Source: Polynucleobacter bastaniensis (GTDB taxonomy: Bacteria; Pseudomonadota; Gammaproteobacteria; Burkholderiales; Burkholderiaceae). From it: a DNA stretch of 64,000 nt. Location: contig NZ_JACVOU010000005.1 of the NCBI RefSeq assembly GCF_018882205.1, forward strand, positions 204,955-268,954, given 5' to 3'. A model generated the notes under the pieces. The model was not told the DNA's origin. It was given only the letters and a program-made list of their open reading frames with translations, and did no database searches. This document shows, piece by piece, positions 53,375-61,331 of this stretch (its first letter is position 1; the number at the start of each line of letters is the position of its first letter). A program made the translations under genes and the position numbers.

Positions 53375-53854
53375 ATGACAGCTCAATTTTCAGAAACACT
53401 AATCTACGAGGGTAAAACTATCCCCCTATGTAGCAATCCACTCTCACTCTATGTGCAACAGTCTCAAATTCGCTTTGTATCCCCTAGTACTGCAAACTGG
53501 AGGGGCTACCACGGCACTTGGGAAATTAAGCAATCTGAATCAGATGGACTGGAGCGCCTTTACTTAGTGAAGCTTGCGGCGCACAAGACTTACGAGGAGA
53601 TTTTGACCTTGCAAGATGTTTTCCCAGGATTTGATCAGGTTTTTGCACACTGGTTTAGCGGACAACTACGCTGTCCACAAGGCGCCCTGCTGAAGTACGT
53701 ACATGGAGGATATGCAAGCATCTATGAATACGACCTGCTAATGAACTTCAAGCAAGGCGTCTTAATTGATAAGCATGCTCGGCATAACTCCATACCAAAC
53801 AATGGGACTGACCCTGCTACTGACCTATCCCTGCTAAGGAAGAAGCATGATTAA
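53375..53854 (+). CDS. Unknown conserved protein (159 residues)
   Basis: A protein of mixed alpha/beta character. Segments such as YHGTWEIKQ, LVKLAAHKTYEEILTLQDVFP, WFSGQLRCPQGALLKYVH and GGYASIYEYDLLMNFKQGVL resemble a group of uncharacterised small bacterial proteins. No catalytic motif is apparent. Its stop overlaps the ATG of the membrane protein gene (8 bp), so the two are a unit, controlled by the palindrome upstream. Confidence 0.65.
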   Translation: MTAQFSETLIYEGKTIPLCSNPLSLYVQQSQIRFVSPSTANWRGYHGTWEIKQSESDGLERLYLVKLAAHKTYEEILTLQDVFPGFDQVFAHWFSGQLRCPQGALLKYVHGGYASIYEYDLLMNFKQGVLIDKHARHNSIPNNGTDPATDLSLLRKKHD

Positions 53855-54449
53855 CTTTATGAACTCGCTTCACTTAGGCTGGAAAGAATGGTTAAGCATC
53901 TATGTACTCCCAGGGCTAGTAGCGCTGATCTACAACCTAGCAAAGACTTATAAAGATCGTCCATCTGAATTTGCACGCAGCCTATTAAAGGCTATGGGAC
54001 GTGAGACTAGCCTCAAACAACATCTCGAGAATGTATTTGTTTATTCGATTGCGGTCCTTTGCATACTATTTGGGTGGCCAGGCTTCTTGATCTGGTGGAT
54101 TATTGATTCCAGGAAGGAAGCCTCCAATGCTCTAGAGCGTGATAAACCTCACTTCTTCTGCGCGCCCGAATACCTAGTGAATCAAATAAGCCCGGAAGAT
54201 GCTGAGAGCACAAGCTTTATTCATGACCCGCTGGGTAAAACCCCAAAACTCCCATTCGGCCATCTTAATACGGCCTGGGGATACTTCTTGTCCGACATGC
54301 TAGAGCCAGGTGATGAGCTTTGGGTATTTCGCATCCCCAAGGGCAGCAATACGGGGATGCTTGGAAGAGCCTGCTCCGGGGAAGTCAGTGGGTATGCAAA
54401 GGTACGCCACGGCCAAATCTTCGGTGAATTCATAACAGAACGTGACTAG
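53847..54449 (+). CDS. Unknown membrane protein with conserved C-terminal domain
   Basis: A 200-residue protein with two membrane segments (WLSIYVLPGLVALIYNLA and SIAVLCILFGWPGFLIWWII), then a soluble C-terminal domain (GDELWVFRIPKGSNTGMLGR). I do not know the family, though the combination of short membrane part and small soluble domain suggests a peripheral-membrane role. Its stop codon is the first base triplet of another WYL-type operator. Confidence 0.65.
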   Translation: MINFMNSLHLGWKEWLSIYVLPGLVALIYNLAKTYKDRPSEFARSLLKAMGRETSLKQHLENVFVYSIAVLCILFGWPGFLIWWIIDSRKEASNALERDKPHFFCAPEYLVNQISPEDAESTSFIHDPLGKTPKLPFGHLNTAWGYFLSDMLEPGDELWVFRIPKGSNTGMLGRACSGEVSGYAKVRHGQIFGEFITERD

Positions 54450-54480
54450 CTCATTTTTTGAGCTATTAAGCTGCTTTAAT
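54447..54480 (+). promoter_or_regulatory. Perfect WYL-type operator with -10 (no clear target gene)
   Basis: TAGCTCA-TTTTT-TGAGCTA (54447-54465) has no mismatches; 10 bp on is TTTAAT (54475-54480), differing from TATAAT at one position. It overlaps the stop codon of the gene before it. Downstream there are only short frames: a 12-codon ORF (54521-54559) overlapping a 51-codon ORF at 54556. Confidence 0.6.
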
Positions 54481-54486
54481 TACTTT

Positions 54487-54654
54487 ATTGATTGTTTGTT
54501 TGTGATCGCCGGGATTAGGTATGAGTACCCGAAGATCAAAAGACATTGTCTTTTCATGAAAAAACCATACCAGCTTGTGCATTCTTTTCTGCAACCATTA
54601 ATTGGGTGCTCCTTTCAGAATGAGAGCAAGTGGACAGCCGGGAAAGACCGGCTG
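54487..54654 (+). other. Candidate short transcript behind the orphan operator
   Basis: A transcript from the promoter at 54447-54480 would run from about 54487 to a hairpin CAGCCGG-GAAAGA-CCGGCTG (54635-54654), just before the 3' end of the convergent gene. It contains a 12-codon frame with its own GGATTAGG Shine-Dalgarno-like sequence and, coupled by ATGA, a 51-codon frame running on to 54711. It could be a small RNA or a peptide gene. The hairpin has no real T-run. Confidence 0.3.
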
Positions 54655-54656
54655 CT

Positions 54657-54974
54657 TTACATTCCATCGCAACTTTTAGAGCTTGGTGGCTCGCTACCTT
54701 TATGCCACTGAACATCATCAAATGAGTATAGTAGCCTGCTAAATTCATTCGCTACATCAACACTTTGACAATGCGCATATTCAATTTGAGCAATTAACCG
54801 CTCACGTTTTTGAGCATCCGATGAAAATTCCCAGCCTGCCAGTATTAATGGCGTCAGACTATGGCCCGGAGCATTCTTACCAATGATTTTAGAAAGCATC
54901 ATCCATTCTTGCGGCAAAGGACATATCCCCTCCTCAGAAGATACAAATGCAATTAACGATTCCTTATTAGTCAT
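54657..54974 (-). CDS. Small unknown protein downstream of the transglutaminase-like gene
   Basis: 105 residues from ATG 54974 (start chosen because its overlap with the DUF3857 gene is then 8 bp). The frame is open, helical and slightly acidic (PLILAGWEFSSDAQKRERLIAQIEYAH). No motif recognised. Last of a three-gene leftward group. Confidence 0.55.
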   Translation of the reverse strand: MTNKESLIAFVSSEEGICPLPQEWMMLSKIIGKNAPGHSLTPLILAGWEFSSDAQKRERLIAQIEYAHCQSVDVANEFSRLLYSFDDVQWHKGSEPPSSKSCDGM

Positions 54975-56874
54975 AAAAAATTTGCCCCCTAATATCCTTA
55001 ATAAAGACTTGGTAAAAGTCTCTCCACTTCTGCAGCTCTTCGGGCTGACATACAGCACCAGGCCTTTGCACTTTCAAGACTCTTGTAACAGAGACAACAT
55101 TTTTAGATTCTTCGTAAGTTGACTCATACTCTATGCCGCCCTTCTTATAGCTCGTATTTGGCGGAATGCGAGTTACCTTAGCATTGCTTGGAAATCCAAT
55201 CTTGTAGCTCTCCCCTATCCACTTAGTGGCACATGTATAGGGAACTGTAAATTTCTCTGGAGGCCTATCATTTGCTATCAGCGCCAGCTCTCCTGGCGCG
55301 AGGCCAACAGGTATGGCTATAGCTCCAGGCCCTGGAACATTAGCAATAGCATCTAACGTGAACTCTGTATTTGTCGTAAACGGCTCATTAAGGTCGTATA
55401 CGTAGCTGGTTGTGATCTTACCTTCACCAGTCTGCCTAAACTTAGCGAGGTCACTTCTAACGAGCTTTTCTGAAAGCGTGGTTTCTGCGCCCTCATATCT
55501 ATATCGCGCATTAATCTCAGCGCCACCAAAATACATTGTGTGCGTTTTGCCTTTAATATGACCGTCCTTCTCTATTTGCATAGTGATTCCGGTAATGATT
55601 TTGCTGTCTTCCTTTTTTGGCTTTGGTGTATGTCCCACTTTTGCTAGCTTAGTTAACAAGGTCGGCTTATCTATCTCACTTGATGGCAAAGTACCAAATG
55701 GCGCCATCTCTGCCGTAGAGTCCAAATAGAGGTCCCAGGCTGGTATGTAGGTAATGACATGATTAAACGGTCCGATTACAGGATATTTGGGGAGCGTATA
55801 AGCCACGCCTGAGTTAATTAAGGCGCTACTTGCATTGATACCTTTTGCAGCTAGCAAGGCTATTAGCAGGGCGTTGTGATCCTTGCAGTCGCCATAACGG
55901 TTCTTCAGAATACTTGTGGCGTCATGGGGCACGATGCCTCCGTCCCCAAGGTAGATAGCTACATAGCGGATGTTTCGCGATACCCAGTTATAAAGCGCTC
56001 GAGCCTGCTCCTTTTTTAGGTTCAGCGACTTATCTGCAGCCACCTTCTTATCCACGTCTTTAGTAATTTCATCAGCCATCTTCTGAATCTCGGGAGTTAC
56101 TAATGACTTATCCGCTATACGAGCCTCATAGGCTTTAGCAAACTCTTCCTGGTTAGAAAAAGTTGAAATATAGATATGCGGAGCAAAATCGCTGCTAGCC
56201 ACCTGCAGCTGCTCCTTCTTTTTCATCTTCAGGTTTTGATAGGTATAGCTCACATGGTGCACACCATCTATTACCTCATCCCTAGTTTGCTTAACGTCTT
56301 TTACGTCGCTGTAGAGCTTTAGGCTTTCGGGATAATTTAAGTTGTACTCATAAGACAATACCTCTGCATTCGGAGAAAATGTTAGGCGGGTATAAAAGTA
56401 TCCTGGCAATAGAGGCTTAAAGGTAGTTAGCTTGGTTTTGTAATAAGTCTTGGATCCAGGGGTTACCTTTGGAAAGATGATGATCTTGTGCTTCTGGTCT
56501 GAGAACATTGCTGCCCCAGTGCTGTTGTCATCCTCCACGGTTCTAATGGCATTGGGTGCTACGGGTATCTTCTCGCCCTTAGGGGTAATGGTGTAAGCCT
56601 CTAGGACTTCTAGCTTCGATAGCGTTGAGTTATATGGCAGATCCGCCTGAGACTCTGTATCAACTACCAATTGGGATTTAACTAGCGTAGTTAGTTCATC
56701 AATTTCAACTACAGTGCCATCAGCTTGAATAGTTTCAGTGATTACCGCTCGCTCTACTGCTGAGAGGGATTCAAGCTCCCCTCTGCCTGCGCTAGTAATG
56801 CCTACGTTAGCTAGCAATAGAAATCCTAGAAGAACCGCTCCTAGGCTACTGATTGACTGAAGTACAAATTTCAT
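54967..56874 (-). CDS. DUF3857 / transglutaminase-like secreted protein
   Basis: A 635-residue exported protein; signal peptide 1-28 (LLGFLLLANVGITSAG). The N-terminal DUF3857 domain spans about 40-240, the transglutaminase-like core about 290-390 with catalytic C in YGDCKDHNALLIALL, H in FNHVITYIP and D in LYLDSTAEM. Such proteins are periplasmic or surface proteins, possibly peptidases or crosslinking enzymes; some take part in envelope remodelling. C-terminal about 200 residues are beta-rich. It is a surprising neighbour for defence genes. Confidence 0.88.
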   Translation of the reverse strand: MKFVLQSISSLGAVLLGFLLLANVGITSAGRGELESLSAVERAVITETIQADGTVVEIDELTTLVKSQLVVDTESQADLPYNSTLSKLEVLEAYTITPKGEKIPVAPNAIRTVEDDNSTGAAMFSDQKHKIIIFPKVTPGSKTYYKTKLTTFKPLLPGYFYTRLTFSPNAEVLSYEYNLNYPESLKLYSDVKDVKQTRDEVIDGVHHVSYTYQNLKMKKKEQLQVASSDFAPHIYISTFSNQEEFAKAYEARIADKSLVTPEIQKMADEITKDVDKKVAADKSLNLKKEQARALYNWVSRNIRYVAIYLGDGGIVPHDATSILKNRYGDCKDHNALLIALLAAKGINASSALINSGVAYTLPKYPVIGPFNHVITYIPAWDLYLDSTAEMAPFGTLPSSEIDKPTLLTKLAKVGHTPKPKKEDSKIITGITMQIEKDGHIKGKTHTMYFGGAEINARYRYEGAETTLSEKLVRSDLAKFRQTGEGKITTSYVYDLNEPFTTNTEFTLDAIANVPGPGAIAIPVGLAPGELALIANDRPPEKFTVPYTCATKWIGESYKIGFPSNAKVTRIPPNTSYKKGGIEYESTYEESKNVVSVTRVLKVQRPGAVCQPEELQKWRDFYQVFIKDIRGQIFYD

Positions 56875-56881
56875 AGGATCC

Positions 56882-57169
56882 TTAACGTCTTACATACGAC
56901 TGTATGTAAGCCTTTCGTTTGTTTACTTCATTTGTAAAAATAATTCCTGCACTGTCATGAACTATGGCTAATGGCTCTTGCAATAGAGTCTTATCTGGAA
57001 GGTAAGGATTACCATTTCGATCCCTGAGCCTAAATTTAGGCAAGCCTAGGATCTTTGAGGCATCGACATAAGCAGCAACCGCTAATGGGGTGGAGAGAGG
57101 TACGCCCGACTTTCCAGCTGGTGATACCTGGAGCGGCATGAGGGCAATGAATACAAGGGAGCTGATCAC
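56882..57169 (-). CDS. Small secreted protein of unknown function
   Basis: 95 residues, hydrophobic N-terminus (SSLVFIALMPLQVSPAG) acting as a signal peptide. The mature part has a beta-strand-like segment (KFRLRDRNGNPYLPDK) and ends with KRKAYIQSYVRR. No family recognised. 7 bp before the DUF3857 gene, so co-transcribed with it, and divergent from the gene at 57279 across a WYL-type operator. Confidence 0.6.
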   Translation of the reverse strand: MISSLVFIALMPLQVSPAGKSGVPLSTPLAVAAYVDASKILGLPKFRLRDRNGNPYLPDKTLLQEPLAIVHDSAGIIFTNEVNKRKAYIQSYVRR

Positions 57170-57214
57170 GGGGTTCTTTGTTATTTACTTAGTTGTTTCA
57201 TTGTGTTGGGCTAC

Positions 57215-57248
57215 TAGCTCATTAGGCGAGCTTAAGGCTGGCTATTCT
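57215..57248 (+). promoter_or_regulatory. WYL-type operator and -10 upstream of the 57279 operon
   Basis: TAGCTCA-TTAGG-CGAGCTT (57215-57233) with two mismatches to the palindrome; TATTCT (57243-57248) begins 10 bp after. It lies between divergent genes at 57169 and 57279. On the minus strand, CACAAT (57205-57200) has the same spacing, so control may be bidirectional. Confidence 0.55.
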
Positions 57249-57278
57249 GAAATTTCTGTATAGCCAGGAGCTCATTCA

Positions 57279-58076
57279 ATGACCAAGCCATTCGTTTATG
57301 ACGAGAAAACGTCTTGCCTCTATTCGCCTGATGGTGAATTTATTAAGTATGTCTTTTGCCCCAAGGCTTTGCAATGGAACCAGTTGATTGCAAACGATCC
57401 ATTAGATCGCTCCAGAGGCTGCCAGCAGTGTGGCGATGACGTAATTAACCTAGACATCATGAGTATCGATGAAGCCATGCAACGCTTCGAATCAGATTAC
57501 AACACGTGCGCTTACGCATCTAGCAATAGCCCAAACGTGATCTTTATCAAAGATCACAACAGCCCCGAGCTGAGAAAAAGTAAGGCCGATCAAATCACTT
57601 GGGCATCTTCCCGCCCTATTCCAGATTTGCCGAGAATCTCTACCGCAAGAAATATTCAAGATATTCAAAGGGCTTCATCAATTGGGTTTTGGCCTGATGT
57701 ACGTGTTTTGAAATACAAGGATCGCGAAATACAAGAAAAGCTTGGCCTATATCAGCACAAGCAAACCGGTGAAGTGATGATCGTTGGGGACTATCGCTCA
57801 ATGATGGATATTGAAGAAGATAGCCCTTGGGATGAGGTCATGCCTGTCACCTTCTATTACAGCAACTACCAAAAGAGTCCATTTGCAGCTTACCTCATTC
57901 CAAATGACTTGCCTGATGGGAGTGCAGTTTTTATACCGGATCCAATTGAAGACATCCTGGGGTCAACCTGGAACCAAGGTGACCAATATCGCGCAACCAA
58001 TATCACTGCAAAAGTAATTAACAAAAAGGTAGTGATAGATCCTGCCACCGTCGAACAATCCAACTTCATGGGATAA
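57279..58076 (+). CDS. Unknown 265-residue protein, first of a four-gene operon
   Basis: No family recognised. A cysteine-rich start, KYVFCPKALQWNQL followed by GCQQCGDD, looks like a zinc site (Cys...Cys-x2-Cys). The centre is polar, the last third (PFAAYLIPNDLPDGSAVFIPDPIEDI) beta-like. It is followed with 2-bp spacing by two secreted proteins and then by a zinc-ribbon protein. No transmembrane segments. Confidence 0.65.
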   Translation: MTKPFVYDEKTSCLYSPDGEFIKYVFCPKALQWNQLIANDPLDRSRGCQQCGDDVINLDIMSIDEAMQRFESDYNTCAYASSNSPNVIFIKDHNSPELRKSKADQITWASSRPIPDLPRISTARNIQDIQRASSIGFWPDVRVLKYKDREIQEKLGLYQHKQTGEVMIVGDYRSMMDIEEDSPWDEVMPVTFYYSNYQKSPFAAYLIPNDLPDGSAVFIPDPIEDILGSTWNQGDQYRATNITAKVINKKVVIDPATVEQSNFMG

Positions 58077-58078
58077 AT

Positions 58079-58393
58079 ATGAAATACCTCATCACCCTTC
58101 TTCTTATTGCTCAGTGCGTCTTACTAGCTCGCTCTGCATCAGCTCAGGCCATTTATGGCCCAAATGGAAACTATGTTGGATATAGCCAAACATCGTCCAG
58201 TGGCGTGACTAATGTCTATAACTCCACAGGACAGAACGTTCAGTCCTTTCAGACAGATAACGGGCAGACTAATTTTTATAGCTCACAGGGCGCCTATCAA
58301 GGCACCTCAACCACACCAGTTTATGCAGCACCTAATTCAACAATCAATGCACCTCGTCAAGCACCACAAGCACCCTCTGTGAAAGGTTGGTAA
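58079..58393 (+). CDS. Secreted protein with SGxTNxY-type repeats
   Basis: 104 residues; signal peptide 1-22 (LLLIAQCVLLARSASAQ). The mature part is Gly/Asn/Tyr/Ser-rich with imperfect repeats GPNGNYVGYSQTSSSGVTNV, YNSTGQNVQSFQ, DNGQTNFYSSQG. Similar units occur in the next gene and in the gene at 59285. A low-complexity, adhesive or matrix-like secreted role is plausible; not proven. Confidence 0.65.
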   Translation: MKYLITLLLIAQCVLLARSASAQAIYGPNGNYVGYSQTSSSGVTNVYNSTGQNVQSFQTDNGQTNFYSSQGAYQGTSTTPVYAAPNSTINAPRQAPQAPSVKGW

Positions 58394-58398
58394 TTCAA

Positions 58399-58716
58399 AT
58401 GAAAAAGATCACTATTCAAAGCAGTCTTCTAATTACTGCAGCATGTTTATCTGCGGAAGTTTTTGCTCAAGTCACCAGCTGGGAGAACAGCCCCATGAAT
58501 TACCAGAACAGTCCGATGAACTATGAGAATAGCCCTATGAATTACAACAATAGTCCTATGAACTATCAGAACAGTCCCATGAATTACAACTCCAATAATG
58601 GCGTTTATGACAACAGTGGCAAACGTATAGGTTATGAAGTTACCGCGCCCTCAGGCGTTACCAATATATTTGATAACAACGGCAACCGAATTGGCTATTC
58701 TCCAAGCAAAAGATAA
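58399..58716 (+). CDS. Secreted protein with NSPMNY tandem repeats
   Basis: 105 residues starting MKKITIQS (an earlier ATG at 58387 would overlap the preceding gene). Signal peptide ends near residue 24 (SAEVFAQ). Residues 30-64 are five copies of the 7-residue unit NSPMNYx. The C-terminal 40 residues (GYEVTAPSGVTNIFDNNGNR) resemble the preceding secreted protein. NSP-x-N repeats occur in other uncharacterised exported proteins. Stop and next ATG share one base. Confidence 0.7.
   Translation: MKKITIQSSLLITAACLSAEVFAQVTSWENSPMNYQNSPMNYENSPMNYNNSPMNYQNSPMNYNSNNGVYDNSGKRIGYEVTAPSGVTNIFDNNGNRIGYSPSKR
58486..58590 (+). repeat. 21-bp tandem repeats (NSPMNYx)
   Basis: Five copies of a 21-bp unit coding for the heptapeptide NSPMNYx (x = Q, E, N, Q, N). 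The DNA copies differ at several synonymous positions, so the repeats are not newly made. Confidence 0.85.
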
Positions 58717-59273
58717 TGATTGCAGAAATGATCATCGATACCGAGGAGTTTCTGACGGTATTAAAGCGATTAAAGCCTAGAAAAACTACGAAGGCCTCCT
58801 TGGCTGAAGAGCTTTATATTGCACTCTTTAATGGTGAGGCCATCTTCTGCGTAAGAGGCGTCCAGACCAGATGCTTGGTTGAGAAGGCAATCAATTGGAG
58901 AGGTTATATAGAAGTAAATTCTGGGGTTGTACTTTCTTTCCTAGCGGCACGGCCTGCGGGACCAAATATAAAGCTTAGTGTTCGAGGTGATGTATTTCAG
59001 ATAGAGAACATTAAAGTGCCCTGCAAGACCATGCAATCTCCAGAGTGGATTACGGCAATGAGTTTTGAGGCCCATCTAAATGATGATCCCAAAGCCTCAC
59101 CCCAAACCATCAATCTTTATTGCCCAAAATGCGGCAAGAAGCGGGGTGAATTTTTTAAACAGAAGATAGTTAAGCAACCACAACTCGGAGATCCTCCGCC
59201 TCCTAAATACCCAAGCTCCAGAAGATGCTCAGCTTGTAGGCATGAATGGCTAGAGCTTAGTGACGTGTTGTGA
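58716..59273 (+). CDS. Unknown protein with C-terminal zinc ribbon
   Basis: 185 residues. The C-terminus has a four-cysteine zinc ribbon: LYCPKCGKKRGEFF and RRCSACRHEW. The N-terminal 110 residues show alternating strands and helices (INWRGYIEVNSGVVLSFLAA; GNVFQIENIKVPCKTM-like) vaguely similar to DNA sliding-clamp fragments, but I do not claim homology. Last of the rightward four-gene operon. Confidence 0.6.
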   Translation: MIAEMIIDTEEFLTVLKRLKPRKTTKASLAEELYIALFNGEAIFCVRGVQTRCLVEKAINWRGYIEVNSGVVLSFLAARPAGPNIKLSVRGDVFQIENIKVPCKTMQSPEWITAMSFEAHLNDDPKASPQTINLYCPKCGKKRGEFFKQKIVKQPQLGDPPPPKYPSSRRCSACRHEWLELSDVL

Positions 59274-59284
59274 CTAGATAGTTT

Positions 59285-59704
59285 CTAGTAAGTATTCCAA
59301 CCGCCAGAACCGTTAGGAAGCGTCTGGATTAAAGTTCCATTGGGCGTATAGGAGTTGTATCCACCCGAACCATTGGGAAGAGTCTGCGTTAAGTTGCCGT
59401 TAGGTCCGTAGGTGTTGTAGCCACCAGATCCATTTGGCAGTGTTTGCGTAAGCTGCCCATTAGGTCCGTAAGAGTTATAGCCGCCTGATCCATTGGGAAG
59501 AGTTTGGGTTAGGTTGCCGTTAGGGCCATAAGTGTTGTATCCGCCCGATCCATTGGGAAGAGTCTGTGTCAAAGCCCCATTTCGACCATAGGTGTTGTAG
59601 CCACCAGATCCATTGGGTAAAGTTTGTATTGGTTGCGCCTCTGCAAACCCAATGCAAAATAAAGTGACAGTAAAGGCAACCGTCTTCATATTTGCAGCAT
59701 TCAT
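59285..59704 (-). CDS. Secreted repeat protein (QTLPNGSGGYNTYGPNG)
   Basis: 139 residues. Signal peptide in residues 6-24 (VAFTVTLFCIGFAEA). The mature part is almost entirely six copies of a 20-residue unit built around QTLPNGSGGYNTYGPNG, the last cut at WNTY. The start at 59704 is preceded by GGAGG, 4 bases away. Beta-solenoid or low-complexity surface protein is a reasonable guess. Upstream genes overlap, forming a leftward three-gene group. Confidence 0.75.
   Translation of the reverse strand: MNAANMKTVAFTVTLFCIGFAEAQPIQTLPNGSGGYNTYGRNGALTQTLPNGSGGYNTYGPNGNLTQTLPNGSGGYNSYGPNGQLTQTLPNGSGGYNTYGPNGNLTQTLPNGSGGYNSYTPNGTLIQTLPNGSGGWNTY
59288..59629 (-). repeat. 60-bp tandem repeats in the secreted repeat protein
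   Basis: About 5.7 copies of a 60-bp unit, each coding for 20 residues; most differ from each other by a few bases only. Likely to change in number by slippage or recombination. They lie within the coding sequence, so they are not a CRISPR array. Confidence 0.9.
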
Positions 59705-60054
59705 ATAGCCTCCAAAGTTTTTAGTGATAGATCAACTTCATGAAATTGAGCCTGCAATTGTTCTGATTCTGAAAATTCATCCAACAAATACCCTTTGGGT
59801 GGCGTAATTCTTCTTAAGTATTTATCTGGAACTGGGCCAACCTTAGCCGAAGTTAAATAACCATCGGTTTCATAAAATAGATAGCCGCCCTCTGTTGCAA
59901 TTTCACATTCCCAGGTAAATAGCGCATCTTCAGCACACCCCCAACCTTGGGAACCAACTGCAGATTTAATCCGAACAATGTTTCCCCGATTTTCCGGAAG
60001 ATTGCAAAACACAGTAATCGCCAAGTCACCCATGGAACAATTGAGCTTACTCAT
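59701..60054 (-). CDS. Unknown protein, paralogous in part to the 62743 gene
   Basis: 117 residues. The segment GDLAITVFCNLPENRGNIVRI matches the start of the protein at 62743-63039 (GTLCVIVGGCPENLGLIVEV), and both continue with the start of an SH3-like barrel. Cysteines at several positions. Function unknown. The ATG overlaps the stop of the upstream 61-residue gene. Confidence 0.6.
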   Translation of the reverse strand: MSKLNCSMGDLAITVFCNLPENRGNIVRIKSAVGSQGWGCAEDALFTWECEIATEGGYLFYETDGYLTSAKVGPVPDKYLRRITPPKGYLLDEFSESEQLQAQFHEVDLSLKTLEAI

Positions 60055-60239
60055 TAACGTCTCCGATACTTAGCGCGAACCTTTTCTCGCTGCACAAAAG
60101 AAACGTGGCCAATTAGCGCCTCACTGAAGAACATCAATAGGCCGATGAAGAAGGCTTGAACGAGCCCCAAATCTAGACCACCCTGCTCAAGGCAATACGC
60201 ACTGATAAACATTAAAAATAGACCAAGCAACTTAATCAT
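60054..60239 (-). CDS. Small membrane protein
   Basis: 61 residues with two hydrophobic segments (LLGLFLMFISAYCLEQ and LVQAFFIGLLMFFSEALIG) and a basic C-terminus (REKVRAKYRRR). Probably an inner membrane protein with the tail in the cytoplasm. Shares its divergent promoter region with the WYL regulator gene. Overlap with the next gene suggests a small operon of three. Confidence 0.6.
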   Translation of the reverse strand: MIKLLGLFLMFISAYCLEQGGLDLGLVQAFFIGLLMFFSEALIGHVSFVQREKVRAKYRRR

Positions 60240-60281
60240 TCTTCACTCCTTTTGTTGATATAGGTCAGATTAATGACCCAC

Positions 60282-60315
60282 TAGCTCACGAAATGAGCTA
60301 TAAACTAACTAAAGT
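60282..60315 (+). promoter_or_regulatory. Perfect WYL-type operator and -10 in front of the WYL gene
   Basis: TAGCTCA-CGAAA-TGAGCTA (60282-60300) is a perfect palindrome, followed 10 bp later by TAAAGT (60310-60315). It is 54 bp before the start of the WYL regulator, so self-control is likely, and it also faces the small membrane protein gene. Confidence 0.65.
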
Positions 60316-60353
60316 GATAAAAATAACAAAAGATATAACTATTAGGGGTTCTT

Positions 60354-61331
60354 ATGAGTGATATGGAACGGCTACACCGCATTAAGTACATGATTCAGCA
60401 GCGTAAATGCGTGCCCAGGGAAGACTTCCTAGATGAGCTAGAGATCTCCCCTGCAACGTTTAAGCGCGATCTAGAGTACCTACGTAGCCGCCTGAAGGCA
60501 TCTATTGTTTATGACCGCTTTATGGGTGGCTATAAGTTTGAGAATCCAGATCAAGTGGATAAGATTGAAATGCCTGGGCTTTGGTTCTCCGAGAAAGAAG
60601 CTACAGCCTTAGTACTTATGCAGCACCTCCTGTCCTCCCTAGATCAGGGGGGCTTAATTGGTCCGCACATCGAACCCCTTACCGCAATCATCGATGGCAT
60701 CTTGGGTCAAAGTGAAACTTCAGCAAAAGAATTGCGCAAGCGTATCAAGGTGGTTGGAATGGGTTCACGTAAGAACTCCATTGAGAACTTCTCCGAGATC
60801 GGAGCCGCCCTACTCAAGCGTAATCGTCTAGACATCTCCTATTACTCCAAAGGGAAAGATGAACTCACTGATCGTGAAATCTCACCCCAGCGTCTTATCT
60901 ATTACCGCGAAAACTGGTACCTAGATGCTTATTGCCATATGCGCAATGATTTGCGTAGCTTTGCCGTAGATGGCATTCGTAAGGCAACCTTATCGAACAA
61001 GAAGGCTGAAGAGGTATCCGATAAACAATGCCAAGAACACTTTGCAGAAAGCTATGGAATCTTCTCTGGCAAGGCAACCCAAAGGGCCAAACTACGCTTT
61101 ACTCCAGAGCATGCACGCTGGGTTTCAGGGGAACACTGGCATGGCCAGCAAGTGGGCAGCTTTGATAAAGAGGGCTTTTTTAACTTAGAGTTTGATTACA
61201 ACCAAGATCCAGAGCTAGTCATGGATATCCTTAAGCATGGATCTGGAGTTGAGGTGATTGGACCGGCAAGCCTTAAAAAGCGCATCAAAGATGAACTCAA
61301 AAATGCAATGGGAAATTATTCCAAGGATTGA
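60354..61331 (+). CDS. WYL-domain transcriptional regulator
   Basis: A 325-residue protein. Residues 1-60 form a winged helix-turn-helix (VPREDFLDELEISPATFKRDLEYLRSRL). The WYL domain follows (LDISYYSKGKDE; ENWYLDAYCHMRNDLRSFAVDGI) and a C-terminal WCX-like part (KLRFTPEHARWV). WYL regulators such as BrxR and CapW bind palindromic sites and often control defence genes on a nucleic-acid or nucleotide signal. It is the obvious candidate to bind the six TAGCTCA palindromes. The next gene overlaps by 4 bp. Confidence 0.9.
   Translation: MSDMERLHRIKYMIQQRKCVPREDFLDELEISPATFKRDLEYLRSRLKASIVYDRFMGGYKFENPDQVDKIEMPGLWFSEKEATALVLMQHLLSSLDQGGLIGPHIEPLTAIIDGILGQSETSAKELRKRIKVVGMGSRKNSIENFSEIGAALLKRNRLDISYYSKGKDELTDREISPQRLIYYRENWYLDAYCHMRNDLRSFAVDGIRKATLSNKKAEEVSDKQCQEHFAESYGIFSGKATQRAKLRFTPEHARWVSGEHWHGQQVGSFDKEGFFNLEFDYNQDPELVMDILKHGSGVEVIGPASLKKRIKDELKNAMGNYSKD

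Noticed and set aside
54442..54711. An 89-residue protein across the orphan operator
   Set aside because: Its first 38 codons run through the operator and promoter, so a real protein could start only at 54556; no family is recognised.
59288..59629. A regular array of about 60 bp that could look like a CRISPR
   Set aside because: The repeats lie in one coding frame, have no variable spacers and encode a 20-residue peptide unit; no cas gene is present.
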